A stretch of DNA of 64,000 nt from contig OX155961.1 of assembly GCA_944548615.1 (NCBI GenBank), positions 21,284,773 to 21,348,772 on the forward strand, in the 5' to 3' direction. Of the stretch, positions 21,523 through 35,500 are shown in pieces. A program made the position numbers and the translations under genes. The DNA comes from Micropterix aruncella. Taxonomy: Eukaryota > Arthropoda > Insecta > Lepidoptera > Micropterigidae. The notes beneath the pieces are model-generated. The model did no database searches, was not told the DNA's origin, and saw only the letters and a list, made by a program, of their open reading frames with translations. Numbering within the stretch: position 1 is the first letter of the stretch; each line of letters begins with the position of its first letter.

Positions 21523-24500
21523 TTAAATCATATTTTGCCCATTCCATCGCTTCAAACGATCGTTTGCGATGATATTCTTGTAATTATTCCTAGATGAAGG
21601 AATACTCTCAACCAGGTAACGGTCATTCGGGAACACTTCTGTAATTAAACAAGGTCCAGCAAATCTTGGAACTAATTTTCCACTCGTCAATCCTTTCTTT
21701 ATAACTTTTCTCTCTACCAGTACCAAATCACCAACTTTAAAGTTCTGAGCTGCTCGACGTTTCTTATCAAAACGCGTCTTCATATTCAAGGCGTTGATTT
21801 TAGAGACTTTATCTGCTTCTTCTCTTACCACTTCAATATCCACAACTGGTGTTTCATGTTCAATATGAGCAGTTAAATTAGGATTGAAGCCGAATAATAA
21901 TTCATATGGCGTTTTACCTGTCGTTTTATTTACTGTGGAATTAATGCCCATTTGTACTTTACAGATGTAATGTTCCCAATTTGCTTGCTCATCAATACAA
22001 TAGGCTACCAAAGAATCCAAAATTGCTCTATTGGTTCTTTCAACCTGACCGTTTGCCCTGGGACTTGCAACTGCATTCAATATGTGTTTAATTCCTCTTT
22101 CAATACAAAACTCTTCAAATGTTTTGCTTGTAAAAGCTTTACCTCTATCGGATATTAATCTATTCGGTACACCGAATGTTTTTATCAGCATATTCATTGC
22201 CATAACAACATACTTTGCACTTGTATCACGTACGGCTTCGATAATAGTAAATTTTGTGAAAGCATCGATCATCACGAGAAGGTTAGTCTTGCCTGTTTTA
22301 GTCTTACAAAATGGACCTAAATGGTCTATGTGCACAGTGGCAAAAGGTACTGCCTTTTTCTCAATAGGATGCAGAAATCCTGGTTGCTTTCCTGTTGGTT
22401 TCTTCGCGAATTGACATTCTGGGCATCCGTTTATGTATTTCTTGATAAATGTATGTGCCTTAGCAAACCAATAACGCTGCCTTATTAAATGAAGGCATTT
22501 CTCAACTCCTTTATGTCCATTCTCATCGTGGTGTATCTGTAATATGCGCCATCGTCCATCCTTTGGAACAACAATTAAGGGTTTCCCATCGATAAGCCGA
22601 CATAATTTTCCGTTCACAATTTTGTAATCATTAGTAAGACCTTTCCGAGTTTTATTCTTCAAATCTTCCTCTAATTGTTTTCTTAAATTCCGTACATTTT
22701 CATCTTCGTATTGTAGAACATCAATCCAGTCGTTAATGTCAATTCGTTGTACATGTGCCGGATTGCGACTTAGCGCATCAACATGGGACATAGACGGTCC
22801 AGGTCGGTAGATCACATCGAAATCGAAATTTTGCATTTCCAACCACCATCTTCCAATACGCGGCACCATATCTTTCTTTGTCCATGTCAACCTTAATGCA
22901 TTACAATCTGTTACTACAGTGAAGGTTATTCCAGTCAAGTAAATTTTAAATTTGCGAGCACCCATTACCACAGCAAGTGTCTCCAATTCATAGCTGTGAT
23001 AACGTTTTTCTGCTGACATCGTTTGTCTACTGGCATATGCAACTGGCTTCCATAAACCGCTTTCTTGTTCCTGTAGTAAAATCGCACCCAATCCAATCTG
23101 AGATGCATCAGTATGAAGTTGAGTCTTAAAAGTAGAGTTATAAATTGCCAAAACAGGATATTCTGTCAGGGCTCTTTTGGCTGCCTCAAAAGCATTTTGC
23201 TGTGTATCATTCCATGACCAATCAGTATCCTTCTTAAGTAATGTTGTCAATGGAGATACCATTATGGCGAAATTCTTTATAAATTTACGAAAATATCCAG
23301 CCAATCCAAGGAACTGACGAACTTGATGAACATTTGAAGGTGTAGGAAATTCTTGTACTGCAAGTAACTTACACTTTGAAGGACGAATCTCTCCTTTTGA
23401 CACTTCATAGCCCAAATATTCAACCTTAGTAGTTAAGAATGAACACTTCTCCAATCTCAATGTCATATTTGATTTCTTCAACACCTCAAAAACAGTACGA
23501 AGCCGTTGGATACCCTCTTCTTCATTATGGGCCAAGATTAATATGTCATCTAAATAAGCCATTGCATACTGGAATCGTAGAGAACCCAATACACCATTCA
23601 TTGCCCTTTGAAATACTGCAGGTGCATTGGCCAGCCCAAAACTTACTCGTCGATATTGATAATGGCCATCAGGTGTTATAAATGCTGTATATCTTCGAGA
23701 ATCTTCATGAACGCTGATTTGATGATAACCTGAAGCCAGATCCAACATAGTGAAAACACTATGATTATTTAAACGATCCAATAGATCTTCTATTAGAGGT
23801 AACGGATACCTCTCCTTTTGTGTTATCTTGTTTAAAGCACGATAATCTACACACATTCTCGGCTCTCCATTCTTCTTTTGTACCAGAAGTACAGGACTTG
23901 CATAATCTGATTGCGATTCTTCTATGATCCCTTCATGAAGCAGATCCGAAACAATGTCCCTAACCGTCTGACGTTCAGCATCAGAAAGCCGATAAGGTCG
24001 ATAGTAGATTGTTTTCTGTTCTGTCAATTTGATCTTCATCTCAACGTTGATGTGACCCAATGGTTTATTATTTCGTTTAAAACAATCTTTGAATTCATCG
24101 AGTAAATTGTCAAGTTCTTGGCGATCTTTTTGTGATAATTGATCACCCACTTTGTAACCTCCTTTTTCCTTAATGAATGTATAATCACATCGCGCAATAC
24201 ACTCATTCTGATTTATGCGAAGTACTTGATTAGTCTGATTTACCACTTTGACTTGTGCTTTTCCAAATTCAACCTTCATTTCGCTCTGTAATACTTCTTT
24301 CTCTCTTAGTGGCTCCAAATGTTGACCTCCGTATGTTATTAATGACCCAGAGTACGGTTCAGATAAACATACATTAAGCACATTAATTCCTGGCTGTAAT
24401 TCAACATTATCTTCAGTATATAGTTTGGTCTTTGAAGAAAGTTCTACAGCTTGAGGCATTTCTGTCCACGGAGTGTTATTGAGAATCCTCAACGTATTTG

Positions 24501-26040
24501 CTGTTTTAATGACATAGATATTGGATAACTCGGTAAAAGTTTGTCCAATTAATATGTCCATTTTCTGCTCCTTGTCGTCAACTACTAAACTTTCAACATT
24601 TGCAGAAGCTTCATCAACTTCCAAAAATATCTTGACATATCCTAACGGCGTGATCACTGATCCACCGTAGCCACGAATCAAGCAGTCACTTTTCTCGTTT
24701 ACTTCCAAACCGAGTTCCAGGACTTTATTATATCTCATTATATTAATGCTGCTGCCAAAGTCCACATATCCCGTAACTGGGATACCATTTATTCTGGCAG
24801 TCACATAATATTTGTCCCCATCAGTGTTAATACAAATTGATCGTACGGGTTTCCGTGTTTTATTCATATCCTGCCTTTTAAGTTTGAAGCATTGCTCCCG
24901 ATTATGGCCACGGAATTTACAAAATGTACAAAACACCACTGGCGGTGCTCCACTCTTATCCTTATCTAGCGTTAATATCGTCTTTTTATTTTTGAAACAA
25001 TCTTTAGTCATATGGCCACGTCGATTACAGATTTTACATAGTAGCTGTCTTCGATCATATCCTCGGTTGATTTTAGGTGTAAATGAAGTACTGGCAATTG
25101 CTCGATTTATTTCGGGCAGTGCTCGAAGCGATGACAAATAGCTCCTGAGAGTGTCAGTTGTTTTACACCCCGCTGATACGGCTCCTATTTCCAGCACCTC
25201 GCTTCCAAGAGTGCCTATAATCGCTTCGCAGATGACTGAATCCTGTAACTGACATGCTACACCCAAGTTCAACTTTTCGTTGAAAAATTGCAAAGGATCT
25301 TCATTTATTGCTCTTTTATAATTCACAATTGTTTTCAACATTTCCAATACACTACGTCCAGAAGGAAAAGCATTTCTAAGACGCTGCTTCCAAAGCGACC
25401 AATCAACATTATATGACGTTTGTTGATCATACCAAGTCTTAGCATAGCCAACCAATTTTGTTGTGGCATGATAAATTTTCGTCTTCTCATCCCAGTTATA
25501 AAGGTTAGCTATATCATCTACAACGCGAATCCACTGTTCTATGGTGGTAGACCTATTTGCAGGATCGAATCTAGGGATCACATCACCATGTCCGAAATAT
25601 TTAACAATCGGTTGTTGTACAGCATCTGTCGCAATTGCCGGTGAAACGATGTGTTGATGCACACTATCTGTTGCCACCGCTGGTGAGTCAACGTCCATAT
25701 TATTGGCCGCTACCGTCGGTAAATCGGTGTTCACAATATTGGCCGCCAACGTTGGTGAGCTAGTATTCGTAGTGTCGGTTGATACTGCTGGTAATTTAGC
25801 AAGCATATCGTTGGTTAAATGAGCCACACCCGATGCAGGAAATCTTTTATTTAAGATTCGCTCTACCTCTGTTTCGATCTCTCGCCTACGCTTAGATCGC
25901 TCCTTTGAATGTCGATGTTTAGATTTTGAGCGTCGTTCATAGGTATCGCTCCCTTCTGTATTATCGTTGTTGAACGCGTCCATTTTCGTGAAAATAGCGT
26001 ACGTGCTCAACTCTACCAAATGAACATACAATTGGCTCAA
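21523..26040 (-). CDS. gag-pol: Gag-Pol polyprotein, Ty3/Gypsy retrotransposon
   Basis: One open frame of up to 1,505 codons; translation may start at the internal ATG at residue 20 (complement of 25981-25983). Residues about 35-60 are Arg/Lys/Ser-rich. A retrotransposon gag domain follows at about 145-300, then two CCHC zinc knuckles (CKICNRRGHMTKDC near 335-348 and CTFCKFRGHNREQC near 371-384). The aspartic protease site near 425-432 reads YVDFGSSI: the catalytic Asp is present but the usual DTG/DSG is DFG. RT motifs: MLDLASGYHQI (765), FGLANAPAVFQ (801) and YLDDILI (829). RNase H: LHTDASQIGLGAIL (975), YELETLAVV and VTDCNAL. Integrase: the HHCC zinc domain at about 1170-1209, then HIDHLGPF (D1239), LISDRGKAF (D1298) and SPRANGQVERTNRA (E1334). 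A GPxLITEV-type C-terminal GPY/F module sits near 1462-1480. Gag and Pol are fused in one frame with no frameshift signal needed. No chromodomain or env. Confidence 0.95.
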   Translation of the reverse strand: MSQLYVHLVELSTYAIFTKMDAFNNDNTEGSDTYERRSKSKHRHSKERSKRRREIETEVERILNKRFPASGVAHLTNDMLAKLPAVSTDTTNTSSPTLAANIVNTDLPTVAANNMDVDSPAVATDSVHQHIVSPAIATDAVQQPIVKYFGHGDVIPRFDPANRSTTIEQWIRVVDDIANLYNWDEKTKIYHATTKLVGYAKTWYDQQTSYNVDWSLWKQRLRNAFPSGRSVLEMLKTIVNYKRAINEDPLQFFNEKLNLGVACQLQDSVICEAIIGTLGSEVLEIGAVSAGCKTTDTLRSYLSSLRALPEINRAIASTSFTPKINRGYDRRQLLCKICNRRGHMTKDCFKNKKTILTLDKDKSGAPPVVFCTFCKFRGHNREQCFKLKRQDMNKTRKPVRSICINTDGDKYYVTARINGIPVTGYVDFGSSINIMRYNKVLELGLEVNEKSDCLIRGYGGSVITPLGYVKIFLEVDEASANVESLVVDDKEQKMDILIGQTFTELSNIYVIKTANTLRILNNTPWTEMPQAVELSSKTKLYTEDNVELQPGINVLNVCLSEPYSGSLITYGGQHLEPLREKEVLQSEMKVEFGKAQVKVVNQTNQVLRINQNECIARCDYTFIKEKGGYKVGDQLSQKDRQELDNLLDEFKDCFKRNNKPLGHINVEMKIKLTEQKTIYYRPYRLSDAERQTVRDIVSDLLHEGIIEESQSDYASPVLLVQKKNGEPRMCVDYRALNKITQKERYPLPLIEDLLDRLNNHSVFTMLDLASGYHQISVHEDSRRYTAFITPDGHYQYRRVSFGLANAPAVFQRAMNGVLGSLRFQYAMAYLDDILILAHNEEEGIQRLRTVFEVLKKSNMTLRLEKCSFLTTKVEYLGYEVSKGEIRPSKCKLLAVQEFPTPSNVHQVRQFLGLAGYFRKFIKNFAIMVSPLTTLLKKDTDWSWNDTQQNAFEAAKRALTEYPVLAIYNSTFKTQLHTDASQIGLGAILLQEQESGLWKPVAYASRQTMSAEKRYHSYELETLAVVMGARKFKIYLTGITFTVVTDCNALRLTWTKKDMVPRIGRWWLEMQNFDFDVIYRPGPSMSHVDALSRNPAHVQRIDINDWIDVLQYEDENVRNLRKQLEEDLKNKTRKGLTNDYKIVNGKLCRLIDGKPLIVVPKDGRWRILQIHHDENGHKGVEKCLHLIRQRYWFAKAHTFIKKYINGCPECQFAKKPTGKQPGFLHPIEKKAVPFATVHIDHLGPFCKTKTGKTNLLVMIDAFTKFTIIEAVRDTSAKYVVMAMNMLIKTFGVPNRLISDRGKAFTSKTFEEFCIERGIKHILNAVASPRANGQVERTNRAILDSLVAYCIDEQANWEHYICKVQMGINSTVNKTTGKTPYELLFGFNPNLTAHIEHETPVVDIEVVREEADKVSKINALNMKTRFDKKRRAAQNFKVGDLVLVERKVIKKGLTSGKLVPRFAGPCLITEVFPNDRYLVESIPSSRNNYKNIIANDRLKRWNGQNMI

Positions 26041-26505
26041 TCGTGCGACATCACTATTTGACGTTTAATTAACCCAATCGCCCAACACTACTGTCTGACA
26101 TCTGATGACGTCACGCCGGATGACGTATTATTTTTCTCGAATTTCGGAAATTATTATCATTATTTCACAATCAAGACAGCTCAAAAATACACAGAATTTC
26201 AGCACTCCCAGGCCGTCCAGTAAAAATAAAACGTTGTACTCACGTTCGGCGCGACGAAAGAACTGGACTTTTCTTGTACCTGGCCTTATTAGATATGAAA
26301 TCACCTGTTGTCCAACAGAAAACAAGCTGCCTCAGGTATTAGACGCTGTCTCCAATCTGTAAAACAGTCATTTTCAACGTTTTTATGCCCAAAAATAATG
26401 ATACGCAATTTGCGATCGATTGCGCAATAGTTCGAATTCTCCACTGATAATGTTTAAAATCACGAAAAATGCACTTGTGGATTGTGTTATCCCACTTCTG
26501 ATATT
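26041..26505 (-). other. retrotransposon 5' untranslated leader
   Basis: A leader of about 465 bp between the 5' LTR and the gag-pol frame, the usual position of packaging signals; none can be identified by eye. Small frames at 26105-26362 have no motif. Confidence 0.7.
26486..26505 (-). promoter_or_regulatory. tRNA primer-binding site candidate
   Basis: Immediately inside the 5' LTR the element strand reads AATATCAGAAGTGGGATAAC. The core ATCAGAAGTGGGAT resembles the complement of the 3' end of an animal tRNA-Leu (CCCACTTCTGA-), a primer used by several insect elements. The first bases do not show the usual TGG complementary to CCA, so primer identity is tentative. Confidence 0.45.
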
Positions 26506-29217
<2,712 letters not shown>

Positions 29218-29227
<10 letters not shown>

Positions 29228-29565
29228 GAAATATTTGATAGTTTTGTGTATATATCCTTTTTAGATCGGTCGATCCATCCGCTCGAACCAGAGAAGTCCT
29301 TGATTTCCAAGTTTTGTGCAATTTGATGAGCTTTTTCTGTAAGTATGGGACCACTTACTGGTAGGTTGGAAGCACGAGCTTGGTGCAGCCACTCGACTAC
29401 AATTTTCTCCAATTCTTCAAATTTTCCAGTCTTTATTTTCTTCCTCTTCGACCCTCCCTCTCTGGAGTTTTCTTCGATTTCCTTTCGATTTTTTAGGATT
29501 GTACGAAACGTAGAAACCGGCAATTTAAGTTCCGCTGCGATCTGAACTTGCGTGAGTTTTTTCAA
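29218..29565 (-). pseudogene. B-module pogo/Tigger-type HTH fragment (first of 10)
   Basis: The minus-strand frame reads KKLTQVQIAAELKLPVSTF, RTILKNRKEIEEN, a basic GGSKRKKIKTGKFEEL segment, then VEWLHQARASNLPVSGPIL, TEKAHQIAQNLEI and SGSSGWIDR, where it crosses back into the shared backbone. This is the N-terminal DNA-binding region of pogo/Tigger (Tc1-mariner superfamily) transposases and their domesticated CENP-B/jerky-like relatives: a psq-type helix-turn-helix followed by a CENPB-type helix-turn-helix, cut off where the family normally continues to FKKRH. No catalytic DDE domain is present. It opens with TTG after a TAG, so there is no evident ATG. Further copies at 30470, 31722, 32974, 34226, 35478, 36730, 37982, 39234 and 40486. 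All are intact and identical except the 35478 copy (Pro to Gln). None occurs in the right array. Confidence 0.75.
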
Positions 29566-32500
29566 CTAGTAAACGCTCACCCTTCATCCAATTATCTCAA
29601 AAATTAAGCTACAATCCTTCTTTATACGTAAACTCACTCAATTTCCTATTATTTCAGGGGAAATAACAAGACAAGATGAGCTACTTGACAGATGGAAGAA
29701 TTTAAAATTTCGAATTTCGTTTTTTTATTTTCTAAAGGTGCGATATAAAGAAGCTGCGATCAATATTCAGCTGAAAACTTAAAACTAAAAGCGTGACATG
29801 CCCTCATATCAATGAAAGGAAGCAGTCAGCTCTTTCCTATTAGTTGGAAAGATTACCTTTAACCTAAATGGATTATTTACAATGAACGAAACATAAAATA
29901 TGTAAAAATTCAATATTTTGAAATATTTGATAGTTTTGTGTATATATCCTTTTTAGAATTGATCAATAACATGATTATAAAGTAAATAATTATAAAAGCC
30001 ACTTACATCGTGACGAAGGATTCCCTTGATCGGATTCGGGAATGCTTTAGGTGTTAACGAGAATGATGAATGCCTCTCACTTGCGGAAAGAGGAGTAGGT
30101 TTAAGTTGGGCCCATTTTTCAACTAGTAAACGCTCACCCTTCATCCAATTATCTCAAAAATTAAGCTACAATCCTTCTTTATACGTAAACTCACTCAATT
30201 TCCTATTATTTCAGGGGAAATAACAAGACAAGATGAGCTACTTGACAGATGGAAGAATTTAAAATTTCGAATTTCGTTTTTTTATTATTTTCTAAAGGTG
30301 CGATATAAAGAAGCTGCGATCAATATTCAGCTGAAAACTTAAAACTAAAAGCGTGACATGCCCTCATATCAATGAAAGGAAGCAGTCAGCTCTTTCCTAT
30401 TAGTTGGAAAGATTACCTTTAACCTAAATGGATTATTTACAATGAACGAAACATAAAATATGTAAAAATTCAATATTTTGAAATATTTGATAGTTTTGTG
30501 TATATATCCTTTTTAGATCGGTCGATCCATCCGCTCGAACCAGAGAAGTCCTTGATTTCCAAGTTTTGTGCAATTTGATGAGCTTTTTCTGTAAGTATGG
30601 GACCACTTACTGGTAGGTTGGAAGCACGAGCTTGGTGCAGCCACTCGACTACAATTTTCTCCAATTCTTCAAATTTTCCAGTCTTTATTTTCTTCCTCTT
30701 CGACCCTCCCTCTCTGGAGTTTTCTTCGATTTCCTTTCGATTTTTTAGGATTGTACGAAACGTAGAAACCGGCAATTTAAGTTCCGCTGCGATCTGAACT
30801 TGCGTGAGTTTTTTCAACTAGTAAACGCTCACCCTTCATCCAATTATCTCAAAAATTAAGCTACAATCCTTCTTTATACGTAAACTCACTCAATTTCCTA
30901 TTATTTCAGGGGAAATAACAAGACAAGATGAGCTACTTGACAGATGGAAGAATTTAAAATTTCGAATTTCGTTTTTTTATTTTCTAAAGGTGCGATATAA
31001 AGAAGCTGCGATCAATATTCAGCTGAAAACTTAAAACTAAAAGCGTGACATGCCCTCATATCAATGAAAGGAAGCAGTCAGCTCTTTCCTATTAGTTGGA
31101 AAGATTACCTTTAACCTAAATGGATTATTTACAATGAACGAAACATAAAATATGTAAAAATTCAATATTTTGAAATATTTGATAGTTTTGTGTATATATC
31201 CTTTTTAGAATTGATCAATAACATGATTATAAAGTAAATAATTATAAAAGCCACTTACATCGTGACGAAGGATTCCCTTGATCGGATTCGGGAATGCTTT
31301 AGGTGTTAACGAGAATGATGAATGCCTCTCACTTGCGGAAAGAGGAGTAGGTTTAAGTTGGGCCCATTTTTCAACTAGTAAACGCTCACCCTTCATCCAA
31401 TTATCTCAAAAATTAAGCTACAATCCTTCTTTATACGTAAACTCACTCAATTTCCTATTATTTCAGGGGAAATAACAAGACAAGATGAGCTACTTGACAG
31501 ATGGAAGAATTTAAAATTTCGAATTTCGTTTTTTTATTATTTTCTAAAGGTGCGATATAAAGAAGCTGCGATCAATATTCAGCTGAAAACTTAAAACTAA
31601 AAGCGTGACATGCCCTCATATCAATGAAAGGAAGCAGTCAGCTCTTTCCTATTAGTTGGAAAGATTACCTTTAACCTAAATGGATTATTTACAATGAACG
31701 AAACATAAAATATGTAAAAATTCAATATTTTGAAATATTTGATAGTTTTGTGTATATATCCTTTTTAGATCGGTCGATCCATCCGCTCGAACCAGAGAAG
31801 TCCTTGATTTCCAAGTTTTGTGCAATTTGATGAGCTTTTTCTGTAAGTATGGGACCACTTACTGGTAGGTTGGAAGCACGAGCTTGGTGCAGCCACTCGA
31901 CTACAATTTTCTCCAATTCTTCAAATTTTCCAGTCTTTATTTTCTTCCTCTTCGACCCTCCCTCTCTGGAGTTTTCTTCGATTTCCTTTCGATTTTTTAG
32001 GATTGTACGAAACGTAGAAACCGGCAATTTAAGTTCCGCTGCGATCTGAACTTGCGTGAGTTTTTTCAACTAGTAAACGCTCACCCTTCATCCAATTATC
32101 TCAAAAATTAAGCTACAATCCTTCTTTATACGTAAACTCACTCAATTTCCTATTATTTCAGGGGAAATAACAAGACAAGATGAGCTACTTGACAGATGGA
32201 AGAATTTAAAATTTCGAATTTCGTTTTTTTATTTTCTAAAGGTGCGATATAAAGAAGCTGCGATCAATATTCAGCTGAAAACTTAAAACTAAAAGCGTGA
32301 CATGCCCTCATATCAATGAAAGGAAGCAGTCAGCTCTTTCCTATTAGTTGGAAAGATTACCTTTAACCTAAATGGATTATTTACAATGAACGAAACATAA
32401 AATATGTAAAAATTCAATATTTTGAAATATTTGATAGTTTTGTGTATATATCCTTTTTAGAATTGATCAATAACATGATTATAAAGTAAATAATTATAAA

Positions 32501-35500
32501 AGCCACTTACATCGTGACGAAGGATTCCCTTGATCGGATTCGGGAATGCTTTAGGTGTTAACGAGAATGATGAATGCCTCTCACTTGCGGAAAGAGGAGT
32601 AGGTTTAAGTTGGGCCCATTTTTCAACTAGTAAACGCTCACCCTTCATCCAATTATCTCAAAAATTAAGCTACAATCCTTCTTTATACGTAAACTCACTC
32701 AATTTCCTATTATTTCAGGGGAAATAACAAGACAAGATGAGCTACTTGACAGATGGAAGAATTTAAAATTTCGAATTTCGTTTTTTTATTATTTTCTAAA
32801 GGTGCGATATAAAGAAGCTGCGATCAATATTCAGCTGAAAACTTAAAACTAAAAGCGTGACATGCCCTCATATCAATGAAAGGAAGCAGTCAGCTCTTTC
32901 CTATTAGTTGGAAAGATTACCTTTAACCTAAATGGATTATTTACAATGAACGAAACATAAAATATGTAAAAATTCAATATTTTGAAATATTTGATAGTTT
33001 TGTGTATATATCCTTTTTAGATCGGTCGATCCATCCGCTCGAACCAGAGAAGTCCTTGATTTCCAAGTTTTGTGCAATTTGATGAGCTTTTTCTGTAAGT
33101 ATGGGACCACTTACTGGTAGGTTGGAAGCACGAGCTTGGTGCAGCCACTCGACTACAATTTTCTCCAATTCTTCAAATTTTCCAGTCTTTATTTTCTTCC
33201 TCTTCGACCCTCCCTCTCTGGAGTTTTCTTCGATTTCCTTTCGATTTTTTAGGATTGTACGAAACGTAGAAACCGGCAATTTAAGTTCCGCTGCGATCTG
33301 AACTTGCGTGAGTTTTTTCAACTAGTAAACGCTCACCCTTCATCCAATTATCTCAAAAATTAAGCTACAATCCTTCTTTATACGTAAACTCACTCAATTT
33401 CCTATTATTTCAGGGGAAATAACAAGACAAGATGAGCTACTTGACAGATGGAAGAATTTAAAATTTCGAATTTCGTTTTTTTATTTTCTAAAGGTGCGAT
33501 ATAAAGAAGCTGCGATCAATATTCAGCTGAAAACTTAAAACTAAAAGCGTGACATGCCCTCATATCAATGAAAGGAAGCAGTCAGCTCTTTCCTATTAGT
33601 TGGAAAGATTACCTTTAACCTAAATGGATTATTTACAATGAACGAAACATAAAATATGTAAAAATTCAATATTTTGAAATATTTGATAGTTTTGTGTATA
33701 TATCCTTTTTAGAATTGATCAATAACATGATTATAAAGTAAATAATTATAAAAGCCACTTACATCGTGACGAAGGATTCCCTTGATCGGATTCGGGAATG
33801 CTTTAGGTGTTAACGAGAATGATGAATGCCTCTCACTTGCGGAAAGAGGAGTAGGTTTAAGTTGGGCCCATTTTTCAACTAGTAAACGCTCACCCTTCAT
33901 CCAATTATCTCAAAAATTAAGCTACAATCCTTCTTTATACGTAAACTCACTCAATTTCCTATTATTTCAGGGGAAATAACAAGACAAGATGAGCTACTTG
34001 ACAGATGGAAGAATTTAAAATTTCGAATTTCGTTTTTTTATTATTTTCTAAAGGTGCGATATAAAGAAGCTGCGATCAATATTCAGCTGAAAACTTAAAA
34101 CTAAAAGCGTGACATGCCCTCATATCAATGAAAGGAAGCAGTCAGCTCTTTCCTATTAGTTGGAAAGATTACCTTTAACCTAAATGGATTATTTACAATG
34201 AACGAAACATAAAATATGTAAAAATTCAATATTTTGAAATATTTGATAGTTTTGTGTATATATCCTTTTTAGATCGGTCGATCCATCCGCTCGAACCAGA
34301 GAAGTCCTTGATTTCCAAGTTTTGTGCAATTTGATGAGCTTTTTCTGTAAGTATGGGACCACTTACTGGTAGGTTGGAAGCACGAGCTTGGTGCAGCCAC
34401 TCGACTACAATTTTCTCCAATTCTTCAAATTTTCCAGTCTTTATTTTCTTCCTCTTCGACCCTCCCTCTCTGGAGTTTTCTTCGATTTCCTTTCGATTTT
34501 TTAGGATTGTACGAAACGTAGAAACCGGCAATTTAAGTTCCGCTGCGATCTGAACTTGCGTGAGTTTTTTCAACTAGTAAACGCTCACCCTTCATCCAAT
34601 TATCTCAAAAATTAAGCTACAATCCTTCTTTATACGTAAACTCACTCAATTTCCTATTATTTCAGGGGAAATAACAAGACAAGATGAGCTACTTGACAGA
34701 TGGAAGAATTTAAAATTTCGAATTTCGTTTTTTTATTTTCTAAAGGTGCGATATAAAGAAGCTGCGATCAATATTCAGCTGAAAACTTAAAACTAAAAGC
34801 GTGACATGCCCTCATATCAATGAAAGGAAGCAGTCAGCTCTTTCCTATTAGTTGGAAAGATTACCTTTAACCTAAATGGATTATTTACAATGAACGAAAC
34901 ATAAAATATGTAAAAATTCAATATTTTGAAATATTTGATAGTTTTGTGTATATATCCTTTTTAGAATTGATCAATAACATGATTATAAAGTAAATAATTA
35001 TAAAAGCCACTTACATCGTGACGAAGGATTCCCTTGATCGGATTCGGGAATGCTTTAGGTGTTAACGAGAATGATGAATGCCTCTCACTTGCGGAAAGAG
35101 GAGTAGGTTTAAGTTGGGCCCATTTTTCAACTAGTAAACGCTCACCCTTCATCCAATTATCTCAAAAATTAAGCTACAATCCTTCTTTATACGTAAACTC
35201 ACTCAATTTCCTATTATTTCAGGGGAAATAACAAGACAAGATGAGCTACTTGACAGATGGAAGAATTTAAAATTTCGAATTTCGTTTTTTTATTATTTTC
35301 TAAAGGTGCGATATAAAGAAGCTGCGATCAATATTCAGCTGAAAACTTAAAACTAAAAGCGTGACATGCCCTCATATCAATGAAAGGAAGCAGTCAGCTC
35401 TTTCCTATTAGTTGGAAAGATTACCTTTAACCTAAATGGATTATTTACAATGAACGAAACATAAAATATGTAAAAATTCAATATTTTGAAATATTTGATA

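Noticed and set aside
29345..29545. 66-codon plus-strand frame in every B unit
   Set aside because: Antisense shadow of the pogo/Tigger helix-turn-helix frame.
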